Part shown: piece by piece, positions 17,296 through 25,515 of the stretch | How positions within the stretch are numbered: the stretch's first letter is position 1 | Layout of the letters: each line of letters begins with the position of its first letter | From: Portibacter lacus | Lineage (GTDB): Bacteria > Bacteroidota > Bacteroidia > Chitinophagales > Saprospiraceae | DNA: 64,000 nucleotides | Reading direction: 5' to 3' | Assembly (NCBI RefSeq): GCF_021533215.1 | Contig: NZ_JAJNKA010000002.1 | Location: forward strand, 423,001-487,000 | Notes under the pieces: model-generated | Told to the model about the DNA's origin: nothing | Databases searched by the model: none | The model's input: only the letters and a program-made list of their open reading frames with translations | Program-made: the position numbers and the translations under genes

Positions 17296-18303
17296 ATGAA
17301 ATTCTCGTATTTAAATATTTATTTTCTTGCATTACTTTTCATTGGCTGCAATGAAAAACAAGAAAGTGTTACAGAGACTTTTATAGAGAAAAATATAACG
17401 GCAGAAGTAATTCATATTAATGAATTTATTTACCGACCATCTGATATGATCATTTCAGATAACTATTTGGTTATTCATGATAAATATGATGAAAGCTTGT
17501 TTAAAATATTTGATTTGGATGATCTTAAAAATTCAAAATCTTGGGGTGAGCTAGGCGATGGTCCCGATAAAATAAAATATGTTTCTTATAATTCCCTATC
17601 CAGAATTAATAATGGATTTGGATTTGTAGATAAATATACATTTAGACAATTCCAGATTAAGAACAACCTTGATGTGATTGAAGCCCCGTCTATAAACTTA
17701 AGTAAAAATCTTGGGATAATTAATGGCTTCTGTAGATTAAATGATAATTTATTTATCGCTAACTCAATAAGTGAAGGTGATTTATATGAACATGTTTTTC
17801 TTAAAGGAAATGAAATAATCGAATCAGAATTTGGGTCTTATCCTGAAGAGGATATACCTCAACGAGAAATCATAGATAAGCAAAGGTATTATAGCAAATT
17901 TGGTCTGTCGAATGAGAAAAAAAGTAGATTATTTACTTTTTATTACAAGCAAAACATCGTAAAAATGTATGATTTTGATGGTAAATTAATAGGAGAAACT
18001 AACCTTGAATTTGATGAAATCATTAAAAAGGATCAAAAAGCATTAGCTTTTATGTCTGGCACATCTAATGAAGATTATATCTTTTTAATTAACCCGAATA
18101 AAATACAAAAAGATGTAAAAAATGATCCAGAAAACTATCATCCGAATTTGATAGTTATGAATTGGGAAGGCAAATTAATTGCGAAGTTGAAAATTCAAGA
18201 ACCGATAGGATTAATATCAGTAGATTCAAATAATAAAGTTTATGGTATGACAAGTGATTTAGGTGATAGAATATTTAAATACGATTTAAGTTCAATATTA
18301 TGA
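17296..18303 (+). CDS. BF3164-like (TolB-like propeller) lipoprotein
   Basis: A 335-residue lipoprotein. The start at ATG 17296 (MKFSYLN) gives a standard leader with lipobox ALLFIGCNEK; an in-frame ATG at 17254 adds 14 residues. The sequence follows the BF3164-like pattern: IHINEFIYRPSDMIISDNYLVIHD, then a Gly-rich turn (GELGDGPDKIKY near residue 90), FGFVDKYTFRQFQIKN, and late blades ending NKVYGMTSDLGDRIFKYD. In Bacteroides such lipoproteins commonly neighbour NVEALA peptides. Here the next sequence downstream is the relic of a small peptide gene. Confidence 0.7.
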   Translation: MKFSYLNIYFLALLFIGCNEKQESVTETFIEKNITAEVIHINEFIYRPSDMIISDNYLVIHDKYDESLFKIFDLDDLKNSKSWGELGDGPDKIKYVSYNSLSRINNGFGFVDKYTFRQFQIKNNLDVIEAPSINLSKNLGIINGFCRLNDNLFIANSISEGDLYEHVFLKGNEIIESEFGSYPEEDIPQREIIDKQRYYSKFGLSNEKKSRLFTFYYKQNIVKMYDFDGKLIGETNLEFDEIIKKDQKALAFMSGTSNEDYIFLINPNKIQKDVKNDPENYHPNLIVMNWEGKLIAKLKIQEPIGLISVDSNNKVYGMTSDLGDRIFKYDLSSIL

Positions 18304-18343
18304 TTCAGCCCCCTAATGACCAGATAATAATATAAGTTAATAA

Positions 18344-18412
18344 ATGTGGTTTAATAACCGATACCTTTGCAATTTCAGCATCGACAGATGGTGCTGTTAT
18401 GATCCATGTTAA
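18344..18412 (+). pseudogene. Relic of a fourth small Cys-rich peptide gene
   Basis: The frame ends DRWCCYDPC-stop. At DNA level 24 of 26 bases match the 3' end of the peptide 3 gene (14738-14763). Only 22 codons are open and no export leader precedes it, so this is a decayed or truncated duplicate. A TACCTTTG promoter-like element (18362-18369) lies inside it. The rest of the intergenic stretch 18304-18745 shows only an unconvincing 24-codon ORF (18448-18522) and a promoter-like element near 18718. Confidence 0.6.
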
Positions 18413-18717
18413 GCACAATTAAAAGTCAAACACTTATGAAAATGGGATGAATTTGCTACGACCTCCTTATCACACAGATTATGTAGAAGGCAATTTAACT
18501 TTCGATGCATTTATCCCTTAAGTTATAGGAGCTAGAGGAGCTCTATTAGTTTATAGCTTGATTGATTTTGTAATCTATATCGTATTTCGATTTCAAAAAA
18601 CAATTCATTCTATGAAATACCTTTTTCACTTATTAACCTGATAATGCCTCACTTGTACTAGTTCTTAGAAATAACAAATCCACAACAATTTCATCTCACC
18701 GCCCATTTAATTTTTAA

Positions 18718-18725
18718 TACTTTTG
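18718..18725 (+). promoter_or_regulatory. Bacteroidota -7 promoter element (TACTTTTG)
   Basis: It matches the TAnnTTTG consensus and ends 20 bases before the ATG of the next gene, giving a short leader. I see no good TTTG element at the usual -33 distance, so support is partial. Confidence 0.4.
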
Positions 18726-18745
18726 TAGAATAAATAAGAAAGAGA

Positions 18746-20155
18746 ATGGATCATTTGATATTAAAGAATGAACAAAAGGCACTTGAAATAAATCTTGATC
18801 AACAGATTTATGGAACCTTTGCTGAAATCGGGGCTGGACAAGAGGTGGCAAGAATATTTTTTCAAGTGGGTGCTGCTGCTGGAACCATTGCTAAAACCAT
18901 GTCCGCATACGATAAAATTTACTCTGATCGGATATACGGAAAAGAACCTTCCGGAAGATACGTTTGTGAATCTAGAGTCTACAAAATGTTAGATCATGAG
19001 TATGACTTAATGGTGGAGAGATTACAAACAGAACTTCCTAATTCCACATTTTTTGTATTCGCAGATACGGTTTCTGCCATCAATTATTCAAAGACGATAA
19101 AAGGTGACGGATGGCTAGGAGTTCGGTTTCAATTGACACCTAACGGAAAACCAAATGATCTTGTCCTTCACGTTAAAATGAAGGATACCAATAACAAATT
19201 ACAGCAAGAGGCGGTAGGTAAGTTAGGAGTGAATATGATCTATTCTTGTTATTTTTATAAGAACGACATTAAAGCATTCGTTGCTTCCTTATTAGATGGA
19301 CTGCACGAGCGGGTAGAGGTCGACATGATTAGGCTTACAGGCCCAGATTTCGACCATGTAGATAATCGATTACTAGGTCTCTATTTGCTAGAATATGGAC
19401 TAACCGAAGTCACAATGATCGGTCCAGATGGCCAGTCTGTACATGCTTCTGAATTCTTGTACAAACGTTCATTAATGGTGGTTCGAGGTCACTTCCGACC
19501 TCCGACAAAAGTAACAATTGATGTTATAAAATCTTCTTTCGATCAATTTAAAAACGAACAGGATGTAGACCCTGATAAATCATTTGTGGTCTGTGAATTA
19601 ACCTTGGAGAACTTAGTGAAAGATGGAAAAATAGATCACGAAGATTTTCTAGCAAGGGCTGATTTACTGGGAGCTTTAGGACAGACTTTTATTATTTCTA
19701 ATTGCCATAACCACCAGCGACTCATTAATTACCTTGCGGATTATAAGATAAAGAAATTGGGATTAGTAATCGGTGTCCATGAATTATTGGATATTATCAA
19801 TAACAAGTACGAATCCAATAGAGATGGACGTTTGCTCGTTGCTTTTGGAGAACTTTTCACTCGTAACATATTGATTTACGCTTATCCTGCGTTGAAAGAA
19901 GAAGGAAGTACTGAGATTATGGAAGCGAATAACTTGCCTGTCCCAGAAGGGATTCGATTTTTGTATAGGCACTTAGTAGATAGCCAGCAGATTGTTCCAG
20001 TAGATAATTATAATAGAGAGAATTTGCATATCTTTCCTTATTTAGTATTTAATTCAATTCTTGCGGATGATGGAAAATGGGAGGATATGGTTCCTGCCAA
20101 ATTAGTCCCTATAATTAAGAATAGAAAATTATTTCAAAACCATGTGGAAGTTTAG
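18746..20155 (+). CDS. Conserved Bacteroidota cytoplasmic protein of unknown function
   Basis: A 469-residue protein without signal peptide. It belongs to a highly conserved Bacteroidota family recognisable from its opening: IYGTFAEIGAGQEVARIFFQVGAA, GTIAKTMSAYD, DRIYG and RYVCESRVYKMLDHEYDL. As I recall, databases often label it nicotinate-nucleotide adenylyltransferase, but I see no HxGH nucleotidyltransferase motif, so I leave it as unknown. The 3' end overlaps the next gene by 14 bases. Confidence 0.75.
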   Translation: MDHLILKNEQKALEINLDQQIYGTFAEIGAGQEVARIFFQVGAAAGTIAKTMSAYDKIYSDRIYGKEPSGRYVCESRVYKMLDHEYDLMVERLQTELPNSTFFVFADTVSAINYSKTIKGDGWLGVRFQLTPNGKPNDLVLHVKMKDTNNKLQQEAVGKLGVNMIYSCYFYKNDIKAFVASLLDGLHERVEVDMIRLTGPDFDHVDNRLLGLYLLEYGLTEVTMIGPDGQSVHASEFLYKRSLMVVRGHFRPPTKVTIDVIKSSFDQFKNEQDVDPDKSFVVCELTLENLVKDGKIDHEDFLARADLLGALGQTFIISNCHNHQRLINYLADYKIKKLGLVIGVHELLDIINNKYESNRDGRLLVAFGELFTRNILIYAYPALKEEGSTEIMEANNLPVPEGIRFLYRHLVDSQQIVPVDNYNRENLHIFPYLVFNSILADDGKWEDMVPAKLVPIIKNRKLFQNHVEV

Positions 20156-20945
20156 TATTGTATTATTTGCCCTCGTTACTTGCGCTCCAAAACAAGGTGA
20201 AGGGAATACTCAAGAAAATACTGATCCTATAAAGGTCAATGTTGCTTCAGAGCCCCTTAGTGAAACCATCGTTGCGAATCCAGCTGATACGACCTACCAT
20301 AGTTATGGTTTTAATATGCTGATGGGACATTTCGATCCAGCTAAGCATAAGGATTACGTTGTCGTCGAGGCTAAGTATGCGGATCGTTCAGGAATGTACA
20401 TTCACAAGGATACCTATAATGCGTTTCTGCTTATGCGAGAAGCAGCAAGATTAGATTCGGTAAATTTGGTAATCCGATCTGCTACAAGAAATTTTGATTA
20501 TCAAAAAGGAATCTGGGAAAGAAAGTGGGAGAAAGAAAGTGCCATAAAAGACCCTGTCACAAGAGCACTGAAAATATTAGAATATAGTTCTATGCCTGGA
20601 ACATCTCGGCATCATTGGGGATCTGACATTGACCTAAATAATTTCAATAACTCATGGTTCGAAAAAGGAGAAGGCTTAAGAATGTGGAATTGGCTAGAAG
20701 AACATGCAGCTGAATTTGGTTTTTGCAGACCTTATACCGCAAAGGATGAATTAAGACCTAATGGGTATCAAGAAGAAAGATGGCATTGGTCTTACATGCC
20801 CTTATCTAAGTATTTTATGTCAATGGCCAAAGAGAAGCATAGTGATTCTGAAATCAATGGTTTCAAGGGAGCTGAAGTGGCGGATGAGATTAATGTCGTA
20901 GAGAATTATGTTATGGGAGTAAATAAACAGTGCATCGATAATTAA
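20142..20945 (+). CDS. M15-family D-alanyl-D-alanine carboxypeptidase (VanY-like) lipoprotein
   Basis: A 267-residue protein with a short leader ending LVTCAPK, which looks like a lipobox. The M15B zinc-peptidase signature is complete: SRHHWGSDIDLN (first His and Asp ligands, near residue 155) and EERWHWSYMP (catalytic Glu/His region near residue 210). VIRSATRNFDYQKGIWERKW before it is the usual substrate-pocket segment. The expected role is trimming of peptidoglycan stem peptides in the periplasm. Its start lies inside the end of the preceding gene, so translation may be coupled. Confidence 0.85.
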   Translation: MWKFSIVLFALVTCAPKQGEGNTQENTDPIKVNVASEPLSETIVANPADTTYHSYGFNMLMGHFDPAKHKDYVVVEAKYADRSGMYIHKDTYNAFLLMREAARLDSVNLVIRSATRNFDYQKGIWERKWEKESAIKDPVTRALKILEYSSMPGTSRHHWGSDIDLNNFNNSWFEKGEGLRMWNWLEEHAAEFGFCRPYTAKDELRPNGYQEERWHWSYMPLSKYFMSMAKEKHSDSEINGFKGAEVADEINVVENYVMGVNKQCIDN

Positions 20946-21112
20946 TGAACCGATCTGACAGCTAAATACTGAAAGATCACTGAGCCCGAGGTACGAAGGG
21001 ATCATTGAGCTTAATCGACATTAATCATCGCTGATGCAGTCCATTTTTTACTTACTATTCCGAGAGACTAACTTTTCAACTTCCACATCAAACACTTTTC
21101 TCAACAAACTGT

Positions 21113-21120
21113 TATCTTTG
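21113..21120 (+). promoter_or_regulatory. Bacteroidota -7 promoter element (TATCTTTG)
   Basis: It matches TAnnTTTG, 62 bases before the redoxin/scpA start at 21183. A T-rich stretch (CTTTTC near 21095) lies upstream, but a clean -33 TTTG is missing. Confidence 0.5.
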
Positions 21121-21182
21121 CGAATCAATTACAATTTCTGGGTTTAACATTGACATAAGCCCAATTAAATTTTAAATAAAAT

Positions 21183-21737
21183 ATGAGTTACGTAGAATCA
21201 ATAATGATCGACTTAGGAACGAAAGCTCCAGATTTTAAACTTCCAGATACGGTTTCGGGCAAAGAACTTACTTATGCAGACGTGCAAGGTGAAAATGGAA
21301 CGGTTGTTATGTTTATCTGTAATCACTGTCCTTATGTTATCCATGTCAATGAGGAATTAATAAATCTTGCTAATGATTACAAAGCGAAAGGAATCGGATT
21401 TGTAGCTATTTCTTCTAATGATGCTATAAATTATCCTCAGGATGGACCAGCATTAATGAAGAAACATGCGGAGGAAGTCGGTTATAATTTTCCATATTTA
21501 TATGATGAGTCTCAAGAAGTAGCAAAAGCTTACGAAGCGGCTTGTACCCCTGACATGTATGTCTTCGATCACAATCAAGAGTTATACTATCGAGGTAGAA
21601 TAGATGATGCGAGACCTAACACAGATAGAGAAATTACAGGAATAGACATAAGAAATGCTATGGACGATATGTTAGCTGGAAAAGCAGCTCCAGAAAAGCA
21701 ATATCCAAGTGGTGGCTGTAATATTAAGTGGAAGTAA
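21183..21737 (+). CDS. Thioredoxin-fold peroxiredoxin-like (AhpC/TSA) protein
   Basis: A 184-residue cytoplasmic protein. DLGTKAPDFKLPDT at the N-terminus is typical of AhpC/TSA redoxins. The active-site region is FICNHCPYVIHVNEEL (residues about 45-60), a CNHCPY motif seen in a redoxin subfamily. VAISSNDAINYP and CTPDMYVFDHNQELYYRGRIDD follow as in the thioredoxin fold. The likely role is thiol-dependent peroxide or disulfide chemistry. The stop codon abuts the ATG of scpA (TAA-ATG), so the two form one operon. Confidence 0.85.
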   Translation: MSYVESIMIDLGTKAPDFKLPDTVSGKELTYADVQGENGTVVMFICNHCPYVIHVNEELINLANDYKAKGIGFVAISSNDAINYPQDGPALMKKHAEEVGYNFPYLYDESQEVAKAYEAACTPDMYVFDHNQELYYRGRIDDARPNTDREITGIDIRNAMDDMLAGKAAPEKQYPSGGCNIKWK

Positions 21738-22472
21738 ATGAGCTATACGGTTCATCTCCAGCAATTCGAAGGTCCATTTGACCTGCTCCTATTTTTCATT
21801 GAGAGAGATGAATTAGATATTAATGATATACCTATTTCTAAGTTGACCAAGGACTTCTTAGACTACATTCAGGATCTAGAACAGCTGGATATCGAAGTGG
21901 CGAGTGAATTCATATTAGTAGCTGCTACTTTAATGCGGATTAAAGCGAAAATGCTCATTCCTAGAAAAGCGCTAGATGAGGAAGGAAATGAAATAGATCC
22001 TAGAACAGAGCTAGTTCAGAAACTTCTGGAGTATAAACAATTTAAAGCCTTAATTCCAGAACTGGAACGACTGGAAAAACTAAGATCCCTGAAAAGCTAC
22101 CGAGGGAATATTGCGAAAGATCTGAAGATCATTGCTGAAAAAGCTCTGGTGGATGAAGAGCTAGAAAATCTAACGCTCTTTAATTTAATGAAGGCATTTC
22201 AGAAAGTGCTAGATCAATTAGAAGATAAGAAAACAAGGGCTGTTCATCACATTGTTGATTATAGTTACAATGTCGAAGATCAACAAGATTATATCTCTAG
22301 CAAATTTCTTAAAGGGGAAAAACTCGAGTTTAAAGAGGTTTTTAAAGGGTTAGAAAACAGAGTTCATGCGATCGTAACATTCTTAGCATTGCTGGAAATG
22401 TTGAATTTGCAAATGCTAGAAATCATACAAGGAGAGGGTGTTAACAACTTTTGGCTAAAGGAATTAAAATAA
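21738..22472 (+). CDS. scpA: Segregation and condensation protein A
   Basis: A 244-residue kleisin subunit of the SMC-ScpAB condensin. The N-terminus VHLQQFEGPFDLLLFFIERDELDINDIPISKLT is diagnostic, as are YIQDLEQLDIEVASEFILVAATLMRIKAKMLIPRK and the C-terminal winged-helix region (VTFLALLEMLNLQMLEIIQ). It bridges SMC heads during chromosome compaction and segregation. It starts immediately after the redoxin stop. Confidence 0.95.
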   Translation: MSYTVHLQQFEGPFDLLLFFIERDELDINDIPISKLTKDFLDYIQDLEQLDIEVASEFILVAATLMRIKAKMLIPRKALDEEGNEIDPRTELVQKLLEYKQFKALIPELERLEKLRSLKSYRGNIAKDLKIIAEKALVDEELENLTLFNLMKAFQKVLDQLEDKKTRAVHHIVDYSYNVEDQQDYISSKFLKGEKLEFKEVFKGLENRVHAIVTFLALLEMLNLQMLEIIQGEGVNNFWLKELK

Positions 22473-22474
22473 AA

Positions 22475-22506
22475 TTTGGAAGAACTAAATTAAAAATGTA
22501 TATTTG
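22475..22506 (+). promoter_or_regulatory. Bacteroidota promoter for rpsU (TTTG-N20-TATATTTG)
   Basis: TTTG at 22475-22478 and TATATTTG at 22499-22506 with a 20-base spacer match the Bacteroidota primary-sigma consensus (TTTG, 19-21 bases, TAnnTTTG). It begins right after the scpA stop and lies 52 bases before the rpsU start, so rpsU has its own promoter. It is the clearest promoter in the window. Confidence 0.75.
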
Positions 22507-22558
22507 CGCCTCCAAAGTAGGAAAATTTAAAAATACAAAACTTCAATTATTTTATAAC

Positions 22559-22744
22559 ATGTTGATAATTAACGTTAAAGAAGAAGAATCAATAGACAGA
22601 GCTCTTAAAAGATACAAAAGAAAATTAAGAGATACTAAGATCATTAAAGAACTTAGAGCACGTAAGAATTACGAAAAGCCATCTGTTAGAAGAAGAAATG
22701 AGATTCTTGGAGCTAGATACAGATTAGAAAAATTCGGAGCTTAA
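22559..22744 (+). CDS. rpsU: 30S ribosomal protein bS21
   Basis: A 61-residue protein beginning MLIINVKEEESIDRALKRYK, with the basic body KLRDTKIIKELRARKNYEKPSVRRR, the standard bS21 sequence of Bacteroidota. The ATG at 22559 fits the family length; upstream in-frame codons overlap scpA and the promoter. In Bacteroidota bS21 is linked to the hidden anti-Shine-Dalgarno state of the ribosome. A strong terminator follows. Confidence 0.95.
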   Translation: MLIINVKEEESIDRALKRYKRKLRDTKIIKELRARKNYEKPSVRRRNEILGARYRLEKFGA

Positions 22745-22772
22745 TTTTATATTAAGTTTCTGCTTAAGATAT

Positions 22773-22806
22773 AAAAGCCTTGCATTCATTTGTAGGGCTT
22801 TTTTAG
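22773..22806 (+). terminator. Rho-independent terminator after rpsU
   Basis: AAAAGCC (22773-22779) pairs with GGCTTTT (22796-22802), followed by further T residues, 29 bases after the rpsU stop. Confidence 0.75.
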
Positions 22807-23278
22807 TTTCTGTTAAGTTACCGCATTTCACTTTAACAATACTTCATCCAGTTTCCGTTTCATTATCACATTATTTATATTTTCTTCTTCCTCGAATGCT
22901 GAAAGCAAATCCTAAATAGTCCTTTCAAAGCGGTATTGCCTCCACAAATTTTCTATCTCCCAGCTATATATCAAGTGTTTAGAAAAGCCATCCTTTTCAA
23001 CTAGGAAACCATTGCTCTTACATCACATAAAAACTTTAAATAAAGGCAATTGTTGGATTGTCCATATTTAGCATCATATTATCTATTACCAACCAATATT
23101 ATTTTCTCTAGTTTTGATATCAAACAAATATAGTTTGGGAAATTAAGATTTTAAACAAAGTAAAAACAAAGATTTTATCTAAATCCAAGTTGATAACAAG
23201 ATGTAAGATTATCCATCTCTTTATCCAATATCACAACCAAAAAAGATAATAATCCTAAATTAGAACTTAAAAAAATAA
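22807..23278. other. Intergenic stretch, nothing recognised
   Basis: About 470 AT-rich bases between the rpsU terminator and the sulfatase gene. No convincing ORF, repeat, RNA or hairpin is visible. It presumably holds the sulfatase promoter and may include decayed sequence, given the broken genes downstream. Confidence 0.5.
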
Positions 23279-24859
23279 ATGATGTATAGAATTTTCTTAT
23301 TTATTTGCCTTGCTCTTTTAATAAGTTGCAACAGCCAGAAAAGCACCGACGTTTCGGATAGCAAATCTCAACCCAATTTTGTTTTTATCCTTGCGGATGA
23401 TTTCGGACTATACGACCTTAGCTTTATGGGAAGCGATTTTTACGAAACGCCAAACATCGATAAGATTGCTAAAAATGCTATCGTTTTCGACCAAGGATAT
23501 TCAGCAAGTAGAGTATGCAGTCCCTCTCGAGCTAGCATCATGTCAGGACAGTTCACCGCACGTCACCAAATCACAGATTGGATAGGCGCTAGAAGCGGTG
23601 AAGACTGGAGAAAACTAAATAGAAATGATCGATATCTTCCAGCAGCTTATAATCATAAACTTCCGTTAGAAATGACGACACTACCTGAAGCACTTCGCGA
23701 CGGTGGATACAGTACATTTTTTACTGGGAAATGGCATGTAGGCGATGTGGGTTCACATCCAGAAGATCACGGATTCCAAATCAACAAAGGTGGCTGGGAA
23801 GTAGGAAGCCCTAAAGGTGGATACTTTTCGCCATGGGAAAACCCTTCCTTACCGAATAAAGAAGCCGGAGAAAACCTTTCTATGAGATTAGCTAAAGAGA
23901 CTGTTGATTTCATAAAACAAGAAAAAAGCAAACCTTTCCTGGCCTACCTTTCCTTCTATGCTGTTCACGGACCGATCCAAACAACTGAAGAAAAGTGGAG
24001 AAAATATAGAGAAAAAGCAGAAAAAAATGGGATAGCAGATCATGGTTTCGAAATGGAAAGATTGCTTCCTATCAGAGTTACACAAGACAATCCTGTGTAT
24101 GCAGGACTAGTAGAACAAATGGATGATGCCGTAGGATTAGTCCTCGATGAACTAGAAAGTTCCGGACTCATCGATAACACCATTATCATTTTCACTTCTG
24201 ACAACGGTGGAGTTGCTTCAGGAGATGCATATTCTACAAGCAACTATCCATTAAGAGGTGGAAAAGGTTATCAATGGGAAGGTGGCATAAGAGAACCTTA
24301 TTTCATATGGGTTCCTTCAGAAAAGGCTAAGAGCGTGGACTATCCAGTAAGTGGAATCGATTTTTATCCTACTATTATTGATTACGCAGGAATTTCCAAA
24401 CCTGATAATCAAGTACTCGATGGTGTAAGCTTGAAACCAATCATAGAAGGCAAATCACTGGAGGAAAGACCTCTATTTTGGCACTATCCACACTACGGAA
24501 ACCAAGGAGGAGAGCCATCGTCTATAATGCGCCTCGGAGACTGGAAGATCATCAATTATCTAGAAGATGGTAGACTAGAATTATATAATCTTGCTAAAGA
24601 CCCAATGGAACAAAACAACCTCGCTGAATCTAACCAAGAGAAAGCAAGTCAAATGAATGATCAGTTGATGTCTTGGTTGAAAAGTGTGAATGCAAATTTC
24701 GGAGAGAAAGATGATCAGTTTAGTGCTGAATTAGCTGTAGAAAAAATGAAGCAAAAGAAAGAAGTACTTATGCCTCGTTTAGAAGCTCAGCGAAAGAAAT
24801 TTTTAGATAAAGACTTTGACCCTAAGAACAATTGGTGGGGAAGTAAAACAATAGATTAA
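23279..24859 (+). CDS. Sulfatase, formylglycine type, exported lipoprotein
   Basis: A 526-residue sulfatase. The leader has lipobox ALLISCNSQ. NFVFILADDFG supplies the metal-binding Asp pair. The active-site motif is CSPSRASIMSG with Cys80, the residue converted to formylglycine in Cys-type sulfatases. FFTGKWHVGD and FTSDNGG follow as expected. It removes sulfate esters from an extracellular or periplasmic substrate, most likely a polysaccharide. The following genes are broken remnants of a sugar transporter and a hydrolase, so this looks like the survivor of a deleted sugar-use cluster. Maturation would require a formylglycine-generating or anaerobic sulfatase-maturing enzyme; none is in the window. 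Confidence 0.9.
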   Translation: MMYRIFLFICLALLISCNSQKSTDVSDSKSQPNFVFILADDFGLYDLSFMGSDFYETPNIDKIAKNAIVFDQGYSASRVCSPSRASIMSGQFTARHQITDWIGARSGEDWRKLNRNDRYLPAAYNHKLPLEMTTLPEALRDGGYSTFFTGKWHVGDVGSHPEDHGFQINKGGWEVGSPKGGYFSPWENPSLPNKEAGENLSMRLAKETVDFIKQEKSKPFLAYLSFYAVHGPIQTTEEKWRKYREKAEKNGIADHGFEMERLLPIRVTQDNPVYAGLVEQMDDAVGLVLDELESSGLIDNTIIIFTSDNGGVASGDAYSTSNYPLRGGKGYQWEGGIREPYFIWVPSEKAKSVDYPVSGIDFYPTIIDYAGISKPDNQVLDGVSLKPIIEGKSLEERPLFWHYPHYGNQGGEPSSIMRLGDWKIINYLEDGRLELYNLAKDPMEQNNLAESNQEKASQMNDQLMSWLKSVNANFGEKDDQFSAELAVEKMKQKKEVLMPRLEAQRKKFLDKDFDPKNNWWGSKTID

Positions 24860-24864
24860 TCGAG

Positions 24865-25182
24865 ATGGAAGAAAAATTCAATTATAAGTACGTCCTTTTT
24901 CTAGCCTGTGTTTCCGCATTAGGAGGGTTTTTATTTATTGCAATGCGTTTCGTAGACACACTAGGAAGAAGAAAACTAATGATATTTGGTGCGCTTGGTC
25001 TTTCTATTGTGTACGCTTTAATAAGTAGTGCATATTATTTCGAATTCAAAGGGCTTCAAATTTTATTCTTAGTGGTCGTCTCAATAGGAATCTATTCCAT
25101 GTCACTAGCACCAATAACTTGGGTAGTATTATCTGAAATTTTCCCAAATCGAGTACGTGGACTACGATTTCGTGACAAATAG
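24865..25182 (+). pseudogene. MFS sugar porter, internally deleted remnant
   Basis: The first ~24 codons (NYKYVLFLACVSALGGFLF) are the standard start of a Bacteroidota sugar/H+ symporter. The expected GYD continuation and TM2 to about TM7 are missing; the sequence jumps in frame to a later segment (MRFVDTLGRRKLMIFGALG, then APITWVVLSEIFPNRVRG). After the conserved PNRVRG it runs into unrelated sequence and stops. About 105 residues remain of the usual ~450-500, so it cannot be a working transporter. The gene starts 5 bases after the sulfatase stop. Confidence 0.7.
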
Positions 25183-25384
25183 AAAGCTAGCAACTGTTTT
25201 CGAAGCGAAAGTTGGAAGTGGCCAACTCATTTATACTTCTATTGATTTAGAAACAAACTTGAATGAACGGATAGTTGCAAGGCAATTAAAAACTAGTTTG
25301 ATTAACTATATGAATTCTGCTGAATTTGCACCGACAACCTCATTGAATATTAATGCATTAGATTTTACAAATATCAAATCTTAG
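25157..25384 (+). pseudogene. C-terminal fragment of a GH2-like glycoside hydrolase
   Basis: The recognisable part, FEAKVGSGQLIYTSIDLETNLNERIVARQLKTSLINYMNS, resembles the tail of Bacteroidota GH2-type enzymes (xEAKVGxGKLxxxxIDL). No catalytic domain precedes it; it is joined directly to the MFS fragment in another frame. A deletion therefore removed the end of the transporter gene and nearly all of the hydrolase gene. The start at 25157 (GTG) is nominal. Family assignment is from the tail motif only. Confidence 0.5.
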
Positions 25385-25415
25385 GATTAAATAGTCATAA
25401 CTTTTTAAGTACAAG

Positions 25416-25449
25416 GCATCAACACAATTTATCGTGGTGGTGCTTTTTT
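25416..25449 (+). terminator. Rho-independent terminator after sulfatase remnants
   Basis: GCATCAACAC (25416-25425) pairs with GTGGTGGTGC (25434-25443), with two G-U pairs, followed by six T. It probably terminated the original sugar-use operon. Confidence 0.7.
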
Positions 25450-25496
25450 GTTTTTACTATGTCCGAAATTTACAATTCCAGAAAGGAGATAGCGCT

Positions 25497-25504
25497 TACA
25501 TTTG
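25497..25504 (+). promoter_or_regulatory. Bacteroidota -7 promoter element (TACATTTG)
   Basis: It matches TAnnTTTG but ends only 11 bases before ATG 25516, implying a leader of a few bases, or a start further in (ATG 25588). No clear -33 element is seen. Confidence 0.4.
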
Positions 25505-25515
25505 AATAAAAAATA

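Noticed and set aside
18448-18522. 24-codon ORF after the peptide relic
   Set aside because: No leader, no Cys and no recognisable sequence; not distinguishable from chance.
20950-20962. CGATCTGACAGC resembling the 29541 repeat in reverse orientation
   Set aside because: Only 12 bases match and the flanks differ; too short to call a repeat copy.
22451-22744. 97-codon frame extending rpsU upstream
   Set aside because: The extension overlaps scpA and the rpsU promoter; bS21 length and conservation fix the start at 22559.
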